From Tranquillimonas sp964472855 (GTDB lineage: Bacteria; Pseudomonadota; Alphaproteobacteria; Rhodobacterales; Rhodobacteraceae): a stretch of DNA of 12,760 nucleotides. Of the stretch, positions 1 to 6,515 are shown one piece after another. The notes under the pieces were generated by a model, which saw nothing but the letters and a program-made list of their open reading frames with translations, had not been told where the DNA came from and made no database searches. Location of the stretch: assembly GCA_964472855.1 (NCBI GenBank), contig CAYYMJ010000066.1, positions 1 to 12,760 of the forward strand, written 5' to 3'. The stretch's first letter is position 1, and each line of letters starts with the position of its first letter. The position numbers and the translations under genes were made by a program.

Positions 1-447
1 ATCATGCGGGCCGAAAAGGGCTTTATCATGATCGGCGACGAAAGTGACGGCACGGTCATTCCGCAGGATCTGGGGCTGCACTGGGCGATCTCGAAGAAAA
101 AGGACGACTATCTTGGCAAGCGCGCGCAGGCGCGGTCGCACATGACCGACCCCGAGCGTTGGCAGCTTGTGGGGCTGGAAACCGAGGATGGCTCGGTCCT
201 GCCCGAGGGCGCCTATGCGGTCGAGCCGGGCCACAACGCCAACGGGCAGCGCAACGTGCAGGGGCGCGTGACCTCGACCTATCGCTCGCCGACACTGGGG
301 CGCGGCATCGCCATGGGGCTGGTGCGGCGCGGGCCCGAGCGGATGGGCGAGACGCTCAACTTTCCCCGGATCGACGGCACGCCGGTGATGGCCAGGATCG
401 TGTCGCCCGTGTTCCTTGACCCGGAAGGAGACCGGCAGAATGTCTGA
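1..447 (+). CDS. soxA: Sarcosine oxidase alpha subunit, C-terminal part (5' truncated by window edge)
   Basis: This is the last 148 codons of a gene that starts upstream of the window, open from base 1 to the TGA at 445-447. The product belongs to the heterotetrameric sarcosine oxidase, which oxidatively demethylates sarcosine to glycine in the cytoplasm. It makes hydrogen peroxide and passes the one-carbon unit to tetrahydrofolate or releases it as formaldehyde. The segment is the C-terminal GcvT-like, folate-binding region. The stretch EKGFIMIGDESDGTVIPQDL followed by YLGKRAQAR is characteristic of SoxA and related aminomethyltransferase folds. The stop overlaps the start of soxG by 8 bp (ATGTCTGA), the usual tight soxA-soxG coupling in soxBDAG operons. 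The upstream partners soxB and soxD would be expected to the left, outside the window. The NAD-binding and N-terminal parts cannot be checked here. Confidence 0.93.
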   Translation: MMRAEKGFIMIGDESDGTVIPQDLGLHWAISKKKDDYLGKRAQARSHMTDPERWQLVGLETEDGSVLPEGAYAVEPGHNANGQRNVQGRVTSTYRSPTLGRGIAMGLVRRGPERMGETLNFPRIDGTPVMARIVSPVFLDPEGDRQNV

Positions 448-976
448 CACCACCACGGTGACCCGACTTGACGGTCGCGGGATGATCACGCTCAGGGGCG
501 ATCTGGCCAGCGCGGCGCTTGCCGCCGCTGTCAAGGGCGCGGTCGGCACCGCCATGCCCGCCGCCAACGCGGCGTTGTTCAAGGACGGGCGCGGCGCCTG
601 CTGGATGTCGCCCGACGAATTGCTGCTGATGGTGCCCGCCGATGCCGCCGCCGCGACGGTGGCAGAACTGGACGCGGGTCTTGGCGACCAGCATCACCTT
701 GCCGTCGACGTGTCGGACGCCCGCGCCGTCTTCCGCATCGCCGGCACCGGCGCAGGCCCGCGCGAAACGCTGGCCAAACTGACCCCGGCCGACATGTCTG
801 CGGCCGCCTTCGCCCCCGGCAGTTTTCGCCGCAGCCGCGTGGCCCAAGCGCCGGCGGCCTTCTGGATGACCGATGACGGCGCCATCGAACTGGTGTGTTT
901 TCGGTCGGTGGCCGATTATGTCGCCGGCATCCTTGCCGTCTCGGCCGAGCCGGCAGGGGCGGTGGGCTTTTTCTAG
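440..976 (+). CDS. soxG: Sarcosine oxidase gamma subunit
   Basis: The 178-residue product is the small gamma subunit of heterotetrameric sarcosine oxidase. The start is the ATG at 440, giving MSDTTTVTRLDGRG. A purine-rich AAGGAG at 424-429 lies 10 bases upstream; an alternative in-frame start at 416 has no such site and would extend further into soxA. Internal landmarks fit the family: WMSPDELLLM near the middle and RSRVAQAPAAFW followed by an acidic patch toward the end. The family is distantly related to the GcvT/YgfZ fold and has a mainly structural role in the complex. The gene overlaps soxA by 8 bp, so translation is probably coupled. Its TAG stop at 974-976 shares three bases with the stop of the convergent dioxygenase gene, leaving no room for a terminator between them. 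Confidence 0.92.
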   Translation: MSDTTTVTRLDGRGMITLRGDLASAALAAAVKGAVGTAMPAANAALFKDGRGACWMSPDELLLMVPADAAAATVAELDAGLGDQHHLAVDVSDARAVFRIAGTGAGPRETLAKLTPADMSAAAFAPGSFRRSRVAQAPAAFWMTDDGAIELVCFRSVADYVAGILAVSAEPAGAVGFF

Positions 977-1830
977 GACGGATCGCGTGGCGGCGGGGTT
1001 CGGCGGTCGCGCAGAACGGTCACCCGGTGCATGCAGCGGCGTTGCGGCAGATAGTCGGACACCGCGTAATGCATGGTCACCCGGTTGTCCCAGATCGCCA
1101 CGTCGCCGACGCGCCAGCGCCAGCGCAACTGATCCTCGGGGCGGTTCATGTGATCGGCCAGGAAGCTTTTCAGAAGATTACCCCGGTTGGTGGTCATGCC
1201 CATGATGTGGCTGACGAAACTTTCGTTGAAGTTCAGATACTTGCGCCCCGTCACCGGATGGGTTCCGATCAGCGGGCGGATCTGGTGGCCAAAGCGGCCC
1301 ATACCTGCGTTCAGCCGCTCGGACCCGCTGGCATCGTCGCGGTCCTGCCCCACGCTGTTACGGAAATCGCCCATGTCATGCACGGCGCTCAGCCCGGCCA
1401 GGTCGCGCTTGATGCCGTCGCCCAACCGGTCGTAAGCGGCGTAGCAGCTTGACCACAAGGTGTCGCCGCCGCAGTCGGGCAGCGCGCGGGCCACCAGGAT
1501 CGAGGCAAACGGCTGTTCGGCCTTGAAGGTCAGGTCGGTGTGCCAGGCGTCGGTGTCCGGCGGGTTGCCGGCCCCGTTTTCCAGCCGCACGATGTTGGGA
1601 AAACCCTCGACCGAGGCATAAAGCGGGTGCGGCGCGTCGATGTCGCCGAACGCGCGCGCCAGATCCAGATGCGCCCGCGGCGTGATGTCGGTGCCGCGAA
1701 AGAACAGCACCAGATGCTGCATCAAGGCATCATGGATCGCATCGGCCAGGGCGCCGGTCAGGCCGCCCGAAAGGTCGCCATTCAGCACCTCGGCGCCGAT
1801 GGCCGGGCTGATCTTGCGTGTCTTCAACAT
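973..1830 (-). CDS. TauD/TfdA-type Fe(II)/2-oxoglutarate-dependent dioxygenase
   Basis: This 285-residue protein belongs to the taurine catabolism dioxygenase family. These enzymes couple decarboxylation of 2-oxoglutarate to hydroxylation of a substrate at a mononuclear Fe(II) centre. The facial triad is visible as H97 and D99 in WHTDLTF and H254 in TMHYAVSDY. R265 and R269 sit 11 and 15 residues after the distal His, the same spacing as the 2-oxoglutarate/substrate-binding arginines of E. coli TauD (H255, R266, R270). The start is the ATG at 1828-1830 (MLKTRKISPAIGAEV), preceded on the minus strand by AAAGGGG. An in-frame extension to 1908 is low-complexity and Arg-rich and was not used. No transporter or sulfonate gene is adjacent, so the substrate is unknown; taurine, another sulfonate, or an aryloxy- or ester-type acid are all possible. 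The gene converges on soxG and diverges from sodB. Confidence 0.88.
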   Translation of the reverse strand: MLKTRKISPAIGAEVLNGDLSGGLTGALADAIHDALMQHLVLFFRGTDITPRAHLDLARAFGDIDAPHPLYASVEGFPNIVRLENGAGNPPDTDAWHTDLTFKAEQPFASILVARALPDCGGDTLWSSCYAAYDRLGDGIKRDLAGLSAVHDMGDFRNSVGQDRDDASGSERLNAGMGRFGHQIRPLIGTHPVTGRKYLNFNESFVSHIMGMTTNRGNLLKSFLADHMNRPEDQLRWRWRVGDVAIWDNRVTMHYAVSDYLPQRRCMHRVTVLRDRRTPPPRDPS

Positions 1831-1855
1831 TTGCCGCGCCCCTTTGCATGCACCC

Positions 1856-1886
1856 ATTCTAGGCCGTGCCGCGCGCCGCCGGTCAA
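1856..1886 (-). promoter_or_regulatory. Putative promoter of the TauD-like gene
   Basis: On the minus strand, TTGACC (plus 1881-1886) and TAGAAT (plus 1856-1861) are separated by 19 bases. TAGAAT matches the sigma-70 -10 consensus at five of six positions and the -35 at five of six, but the spacer is 2 bases longer than ideal. Transcription would begin about 20 bases before the ATG, leaving a short leader that carries the AAAGGGG ribosome site. This is a sequence match only. Confidence 0.35.
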
Positions 1887-2011
1887 GGCCGCCAGCGACG
1901 GGCATCAAGGCTTTTTTCGCGCACGCGTCCGCCGATTGGCCGCTTGACGACGCCGGTGCGCACCCTCAGTTAGGGACAGGAACCGCAATTGGATCTGAAG
2001 GGACACCCACA

Positions 2012-2611
2012 ATGGCTTTTGAACTTCCCGACCTGCCCTATGCCCATGACGCGCTGGCCGCCAATGGCATGTCGCAGGAAACGCTCGAATATCACCACGA
2101 CCTGCACCACAAGGCCTATGTCGACAACGGCAACAAGCTGATCGCCGGGACCGAATGGGACGGCAAGTCGCTGGAAGCGATCATCACCGGCACCTATGCC
2201 GCCGGTGCGGTGGCTCAGAACGGCATTTTCAACAACATCAGCCAGCTTTGGAACCACACCCAGTTCTGGGAAATGATGGGGCCGGGCACCAGCGCCATGC
2301 CGGGCGAGTTGGAAGCGGCCCTGAGCGAAAGCTTCGGCTCGGTCGATGCGTTCAAGGCGCAGTTTTCCGCCGCCGGTGCCGGTCAGTTCGGCTCGGGCTG
2401 GGCGTGGCTGGTGAAAAACGCCGATGGCTCGCTTGCCGTCACCAAGACCGAGAATGGCGTCAACCCGCTGTGCTTTGGCCAGACGGCCCTGTTGGGCTGT
2501 GACGTGTGGGAGCATTCCTATTACATCGACTTCCGCAACAAGCGCCCGGCCTACCTGTCGAACTTTCTCGACAATCTGGTGAACTGGGAAAACGTCGCCA
2601 GCCGGATGTAG
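2012..2611 (+). CDS. sodB: Superoxide dismutase, Fe type
   Basis: The 199-residue protein is a full-length iron/manganese-family superoxide dismutase that disproportionates superoxide to oxygen and hydrogen peroxide. The metal ligands are H28 (EYHHDLHH), H82 (LWNHTQFW), and D164 and H168 in the family signature DVWEHSYY. Two positions point to the iron form: Q78 in FNNISQLWNH, which supplies the active-site glutamine in FeSOD, and QFGSGWAW where MnSOD usually has RFGSGW. There is no signal peptide, so it is cytoplasmic. The start is the ATG at 2012, with GAAGGGA at 1997-2003 upstream. A longer in-frame reading toward 1640 lies antisense over the dioxygenase gene and is not credible. The gene stands alone between a divergent neighbour and a hairpin terminator, so it is probably monocistronic. 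Metal identity is inferred from residues and not shown. Confidence 0.96.
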   Translation: MAFELPDLPYAHDALAANGMSQETLEYHHDLHHKAYVDNGNKLIAGTEWDGKSLEAIITGTYAAGAVAQNGIFNNISQLWNHTQFWEMMGPGTSAMPGELEAALSESFGSVDAFKAQFSAAGAGQFGSGWAWLVKNADGSLAVTKTENGVNPLCFGQTALLGCDVWEHSYYIDFRNKRPAYLSNFLDNLVNWENVASRM

Positions 2612-2634
2612 GCCGGCCTGACAAACAGGTAATG

Positions 2635-2670
2635 ATGCCCCGGGCGCCTGCGTTCGGGGCATATTTGTTG
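2635..2670 (+). terminator. Rho-independent-like terminator after sodB
   Basis: ATGCCCCG (2635-2642) and CGGGGCAT (2655-2662) form a perfect 8-bp stem with a 12-base loop, 23 bases after the sodB stop. It is followed by ATTTGTTG, a weak T-rich tract. Position and symmetry fit an intrinsic terminator. The rest of the gap to 2819 shows no convincing gene or RNA. Confidence 0.7.
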
Positions 2671-2819
2671 ATACATTCGCCCGGCGGTCGGGCCGGCAGA
2701 TGCCCGGGCCGGCGCGTGCGCGAAGGATTGCCCTTGGGCCCCGGTTGCGACAAATGTCGGCCACGGGTCACCTGATTTGCGCAAGGCCCGGCGCGCGGGG
2801 TTTCGGAAGGCCGGGGCGA

Positions 2820-3695
2820 ATGACCGATGCAGGGCGTGGCGTGGCCGCGATGGTGCTGGCCTGCGTCATCTGGGGGCTGTCGCCGCTTTATTACAAGCTG
2901 TTGGCCCATATCCCGCCGATCGAGGTTCTGGCCCATCGCACGCTGTGGTCGGCGGTGATCTTTCTGCTGATCCTGCGCCTTCAGGGGCGGGCGGCGCAGC
3001 TGGGCGAGATATTCCGCCATCGCCGGGTTCTGGCGCTGACGGCGCTGGCGGCGCTGATGATCTCGGTCAACTGGTTTCTATACATCTGGTCGGTGGGGGC
3101 GGGTCATGTCACGCAGACGTCGCTGGGCTATTACCTGTTTCCGCTGGTGGCGGTGCTGCTGGGCCGGCTGGTGTTTGGCGAGGGGCTGACGGTGCTGCAA
3201 TGGTTCGCGGTGGCGCTGGCGGCGCTGGCGGTGGCGACGCTGACGCTGGGCCTGCGGACGGTGCCGACCATCTCGCTGGTGCTGGCATCGACCTTCGGGC
3301 TTTACGGGATGCTGAAAAAGCGGCTCAGCACCGGGCCGGTTGTGTCGGTCACGGCCGAGGTCATCGTGCTGGCGCCGATCGCCCTGCTGGTGCTGGCGCG
3401 CGCCGGGGCAGACGGGCGGCCGGTGATGGGCGACACGTTGCAGGACGCCTTGTTGCTGTTCGCCTCGGGGGGGATCACCGCGACGCCGTTGATTCTGTTC
3501 AGCTATGCCACGCGCCGCGCGCGGCTGGCGACGGTGGGCATGGTGCAGTATCTCAACCCGACCCTTCAGTTTCTGTGCGCGGTCGTGATCTTTTCCGAAC
3601 CCTTCGGCCCGTGGCACGCCGCGGCCTTTGCCATGATCTGGGCGGCACTGGCGATTTATTCGGTGGCGGTGTTGCGGCGGCCGAAATCGGCCTGA
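2820..3695 (+). CDS. rarD: RarD-like EamA/DMT superfamily permease
   Basis: This 291-residue integral membrane protein has about ten hydrophobic helices and belongs to the RarD branch of the drug/metabolite transporter (EamA) superfamily. Typical RarD features are the N-terminal helix ending WGLSPLYYKLL, then IPPIEVLAHRTLWS, NWFLYIWSVGAGHVTQTSLG in the third/fourth helix region, and LSYxx-like LFSYATRRARLATVGMVQYL followed by NPTLQFL in the second repeat. The substrate of RarD proteins is not established; chloramphenicol was suggested from an old E. coli phenotype. The start is the ATG at 2820, with GGAAGG at 2805-2810. An extension to 2700 adds 40 Arg/Pro-rich residues unlike the family. The last 40 bp overlap the end of the convergent LOG gene, so no separate terminator exists between them. 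Confidence 0.88.
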   Translation: MTDAGRGVAAMVLACVIWGLSPLYYKLLAHIPPIEVLAHRTLWSAVIFLLILRLQGRAAQLGEIFRHRRVLALTALAALMISVNWFLYIWSVGAGHVTQTSLGYYLFPLVAVLLGRLVFGEGLTVLQWFAVALAALAVATLTLGLRTVPTISLVLASTFGLYGMLKKRLSTGPVVSVTAEVIVLAPIALLVLARAGADGRPVMGDTLQDALLLFASGGITATPLILFSYATRRARLATVGMVQYLNPTLQFLCAVVIFSEPFGPWHAAAFAMIWAALAIYSVAVLRRPKSA

Positions 3696-4234
3696 AGCGC
3701 GGTGACCAGCGCCGGCACGCTGTCGGCCACCCTGACCAGCCCGCTCAGCGCGGCATCGGCAAAGCCCTGGCGCACGACATGGTCCACAAGCGCGATCAGC
3801 GGGTCCCAGTAGCCGGCGGCGTTCAACAGATAGATCGGCTTGTCATGCAGGCCCAGTTGGCGCCATGTCAGCACCTCGAAAAACTCGTCCAGCGATCCGG
3901 CGCCGCCCGGCAGCACCACCGCCGCGTCGGCATTCATGAACATCACTTTCTTGCGCTCGTGCATGGTTTCGGTCACCACGAAACGGTCGAGGTCGCGTTT
4001 GCCGACCTCCTGCTGCAACAGATGCACCGGGATCACGCCAAAGGTGTCGCCGCCGCCGTCCTGCGCCGCCCGCGCCACCCGGCCCATCAGCCCGACGTCG
4101 CCGGCGCCGTAGATCAGGCGCCAGCGATTGGCCGCAAGCGCGCGGCCCATGGCGTCCGCACAAGCCGCGTATTCGGGCAACACGCCGTCGCGCGCGCCAC
4201 AATAGACGCAGACAGAGGGGTTTTTCTGGATCAT
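3656..4234 (-). CDS. LOG family protein (TIGR00730; putative cytokinin riboside 5'-monophosphate phosphoribohydrolase)
   Basis: The 192-residue product has the Rossmann-like fold of the LOG (Lonely Guy) family, which hydrolyses nucleoside 5'-monophosphates to free base and ribose 5-phosphate. Motifs are in order: VCVYCGARDG at the N-terminus, the phosphate-binding YGAGDVGLMG (residues 42-51, where many members have YGGGSVGLMG), MHERKK (R94, K95), and PGGAGSLDE (109-117, E117) followed by TWRQLGLHDKP. The Arg and Glu that act in catalysis are therefore present. The start is the ATG at 4232-4234, with GGAG on the minus strand 8 bases before it; upstream in-frame sequence to 4315 lies over the divergent promoter region. 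The physiological substrate in bacteria is usually unknown, and the lysine decarboxylase label often given to this family is incorrect. The gene converges with rarD, overlapping by 40 bp, and diverges from the LysM gene. Confidence 0.9.
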   Translation of the reverse strand: MIQKNPSVCVYCGARDGVLPEYAACADAMGRALAANRWRLIYGAGDVGLMGRVARAAQDGGGDTFGVIPVHLLQQEVGKRDLDRFVVTETMHERKKVMFMNADAAVVLPGGAGSLDEFFEVLTWRQLGLHDKPIYLLNAAGYWDPLIALVDHVVRQGFADAALSGLVRVADSVPALVTALQADFGRRNTATE

Positions 4235-4254
4235 GAGATTGGCTCCGCCGGGCT

Positions 4255-4283
4255 TTGACCCTGCATACCGGGGTTGATATTGT
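4255..4283 (+). promoter_or_regulatory. Putative promoter of the LysM-domain gene
   Basis: TTGACC (4255-4260) and TATTGT (4278-4283) are separated by 17 bases in the 92-bp divergent gap, about 45 bases before the ATG at 4327. A weaker minus-strand pair (TTGAGC at plus 4285-4290 and TATGCA at plus 4262-4267, also 17 bases apart) interleaves with it and could serve the LOG gene. Both are consensus matches only. Confidence 0.35.
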
Positions 4284-4326
4284 CGCTCAAGCGTTGCAGG
4301 GACAGCAACGCACATGGGGATGTCGA

Positions 4327-6396
4327 ATGGCAGGACTTGCCGGATTAGGTCTGAGTGGCGGAGCCTGGACGGCAGCAGCCGTTTCGGCCGCGGTCGCCGT
4401 TGGCGGCTACTTTGGCTATGTCGAACTGGTGGTGCCGAATGCGCAGACGCCCGAAGTTCAGTCTCTGGTCACGTCAACCGAAAGCGGCATCGCCATTTCG
4501 GGGTCGGCCCGGGCCGACAGCGCGGTTTCGGCCTATATCGACAAACAGCTGGTGGCCACGGCGCAGTCCGACAAGGAGGGGCTGTTCACGCTGACGCTGG
4601 ACGTGGCGCCGGCGGCAATGCCGCGGTCGCTGAAGCTCTTGTCGCAATTCGGCGAACGTGACCCGGTCGAAAGCGCGGAAAATCCGCTGATCGCGCCGGA
4701 AGAAAGCGCGATGCTGGCAGCGGTGTCGATCGCCAACCCCGCGCCGCCGCTTGCCGAAGGGTCGCCGGCCGACACCATCTTGCGCGATATGCTGGAACGG
4801 CGCCTCGTGGCGCTGCGCCCCGAAGATCAGAGCGACGGTAATGGTGGGGCCGGCGCCGAAACCGGCGACACGCCGGGCGCGGCGACCGGTGCGGGCGAAG
4901 ACGGCGCGCCGACGGCCGCCGCCAGCAACGACGCCAAGCTGGCCGAGACCGAGCCCGCCACAGTTCAGACCGCCGACGAGGGCCGCGCGCCCGGCGACGC
5001 CGGCGACCCGCCGCGCCCCGAGGCCGGGCAGGACGTGGCCGGCACGCCCGCGCCGGATGCCGACAGGGCCGTTGTGCAAGTGCCGGCCGGCACCGATGCC
5101 GCCAGCGGCGGCGATGCCCCCGGCACGCTGACCGGCGCCGATGCCGATGGCACGCCGGGCGCCGGTGACAACCCGCCCCGGCCCGAGGCCGAGCTTGCGG
5201 TGACCGAAGCGGCCGAACCGGGCGCGGGCGAGGCGGTCGCGGCCGGCACCGGCGCACCCGACCGGCCATTGGGCGTGGTCGGCACCAAGGGCGCGGCCCC
5301 GGGCGACGGGGCGCCGGCACAGGTGGCCGGAACGGCGCCGCCGCTGGCCCACGACCCGGCCGGTCTGCGCCCGGCGGTCGGCCCGGCATCGGACCTTGCC
5401 GCCCCGCCCCTGGGCGAGCGGCTGGTGGTGCGCCTGCCCGGCAGCCGTGCGGCCGTGCGCCCGCCGCCGCTGATGCCGATCGTGGCGGCCGTGATCGATC
5501 GTGCGCCCCGCCGCGTGCAGGGTGACGCGCTGTTGCGCGCCGCTGCCCTGCAACTGGCTGCGGCGCCGGCAGCGGCGGCCGAAGATGGCGCGCCTGCAAC
5601 GGACACCGCCGCGGTTCAGGACGCCCGGGTCGCCGGCGACAGCCCCGGCCAGGCCGGCCAGCCGCGCAGCGGGCAGGGACCGCAGGCGCAGACGGACACC
5701 CAAGGTCTGGCCAGCGTGTCGGCGGCGGTGTCGGCCACGGGCCCCGACGGCGGCACCGCCGAGGATGTGGCCCCGGATGTCGCCGAGGTCACGGCCGATG
5801 TGCCGGACATTGCCACGGGCCCCGAACCCGCCGCCCCGGGTGCTGCCGATCGCGCCGCGCCGGTCGAGCTGGCCTCGGTCGCGCCGGACCGGCCCGCGGC
5901 CAGCGGGGTTTCGATCGACACGATCTCTTACGATGCAGAAGGGCTGATTTCACTGGCCGGCCGAGCCGGCGAGGGGCAGGTGCGCGTGTTCCTCGACAAT
6001 CGCCCCATCCAGACCGCCGGCATCACCAACGACGGCCAGTGGGTCGCCGAGCTGCCGCAGGTCGACACCCGCGTTTACCAGTTGAAGGTGGTCGAGGTCT
6101 CGCAGAGCGGCGAAGTGATCTCGGAAACCACCACGCCCTTCAAGCCCGAGAGCCGGGAAGAGCTGGAGCGTCAGACCGCCAAAGCCGTGCAGCAGGATGA
6201 TATCTTTGTCGTGGTGGTGCAGCCGGGCTTTACCCTGTGGCGGATCGCCAGGGAAAACTATGGCGAGGGCAACCTTTACCCGGTGGTTTTTGCCGCCAAC
6301 CGTGACAAGATAAGTGACCCCGACCTGATTTATCCCGGGCAGATCTTCACGGTGCCCGACAGCGACACGGTTGATGGGGCGGTCGCGGCCAACTGA
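4327..6396 (+). CDS. Membrane-anchored Ig-like/LysM peptidoglycan-binding protein
   Basis: The 689-residue protein has an N-terminal hydrophobic anchor (about residues 13-31, WTAAAVSAAVAVGGYFGYV). An Ig-like beta module follows (about 45-135, with GIAISGSARADSAVSAYIDK). Next comes a long linker of about 390 residues rich in Ala, Pro, Gly, Asp and Glu, then a second Ig-like module (about 529-600, with EGLISLAGRAGEGQVRVFLD). A C-terminal LysM domain closes the protein (about 626-677: FTLWRIARENYGEGNLY through LIYPGQIFTVP). LysM domains bind the N-acetylglucosamine backbone of peptidoglycan, so the protein probably spans from the inner membrane to the cell wall. The linker contains an imperfect internal repeat (180-235 and 262-290). 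The start is the ATG at 4327, with GGGGA at 4316-4320 six bases upstream; a TTG at 4255 lies in the promoter. No catalytic domain is seen, so a structural or scaffolding role is inferred. Confidence 0.85.
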   Translation: MAGLAGLGLSGGAWTAAAVSAAVAVGGYFGYVELVVPNAQTPEVQSLVTSTESGIAISGSARADSAVSAYIDKQLVATAQSDKEGLFTLTLDVAPAAMPRSLKLLSQFGERDPVESAENPLIAPEESAMLAAVSIANPAPPLAEGSPADTILRDMLERRLVALRPEDQSDGNGGAGAETGDTPGAATGAGEDGAPTAAASNDAKLAETEPATVQTADEGRAPGDAGDPPRPEAGQDVAGTPAPDADRAVVQVPAGTDAASGGDAPGTLTGADADGTPGAGDNPPRPEAELAVTEAAEPGAGEAVAAGTGAPDRPLGVVGTKGAAPGDGAPAQVAGTAPPLAHDPAGLRPAVGPASDLAAPPLGERLVVRLPGSRAAVRPPPLMPIVAAVIDRAPRRVQGDALLRAAALQLAAAPAAAAEDGAPATDTAAVQDARVAGDSPGQAGQPRSGQGPQAQTDTQGLASVSAAVSATGPDGGTAEDVAPDVAEVTADVPDIATGPEPAAPGAADRAAPVELASVAPDRPAASGVSIDTISYDAEGLISLAGRAGEGQVRVFLDNRPIQTAGITNDGQWVAELPQVDTRVYQLKVVEVSQSGEVISETTTPFKPESREELERQTAKAVQQDDIFVVVVQPGFTLWRIARENYGEGNLYPVVFAANRDKISDPDLIYPGQIFTVPDSDTVDGAVAAN

Positions 6397-6432
6397 TGTG
6401 ATCGGGTTCGCCTGAAGCTGGCCGGGCCGGTT

Positions 6433-6502
6433 GCGCCGCCTTCGGCGGCGCGGTGTCGCGCCTGCGGCGCGATCCCTTTCAAGTATTTATGGAACAATGA
6501 AG
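6433..6502 (+). terminator. Tandem-hairpin element between convergent genes, copy 1
   Basis: Two perfect hairpins follow the LysM gene. The first is GCGCCGCC-TTC-GGCGGCGC (6433-6451) and the second is TCGCGCC-TGC-GGCGCGA (6456-6472). An AT-richer tail begins AAGTATTTATGGAACAATGA at 6481. The element lies between convergent genes and would terminate transcription from at least the plus strand. A palindromic CCCCGGGG at 6503-6510 sits next to the stop of the opposing gene. Architecture and tail resemble the element at 10164-10230, which suggests a shared intergenic repeat family. Confidence 0.55.
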
Positions 6503-6515
6503 CCCCGGGGTGCTG

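Noticed and set aside
943..976. Intrinsic terminator at the soxG end (TTTTT at 968-972)
   Set aside because: The T-run encodes the last Phe residues, and the only upstream stem is about 4 bp, too weak to call.
1944..1973. sodB promoter with TTGACG at 1944-1949
   Set aside because: The -35 is good, but no hexamer at 16-18 bases matches a -10 well (the best are CAGTTA or AGTTAG), so I did not annotate it.
2612..2819. Possible small gene or RNA between sodB and rarD
   Set aside because: Apart from the sodB terminator and the rarD ribosome site, only shadow frames and Arg/Pro-rich extensions are seen.
2777..4258. A 493-codon plus-strand open frame overlapping rarD and the LOG gene
   Set aside because: It is a shadow frame over two well-recognised genes. 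Its translation is Gly/Ala/Arg-rich without any family motif, as expected for GC-rich antisense or offset frames.
4474..5703. Long minus-strand open frames within the LysM gene
   Set aside because: The repetitive GC-rich linker leaves several frames free of stops. The plus frame alone carries Ig-like and LysM features at both ends.
6503..6510. CCCCGGGG palindrome as a separate terminator for the FAD monooxygenase
   Set aside because: It has no loop and no T-tract. It is noted only as part of the neighbouring tandem-hairpin element.
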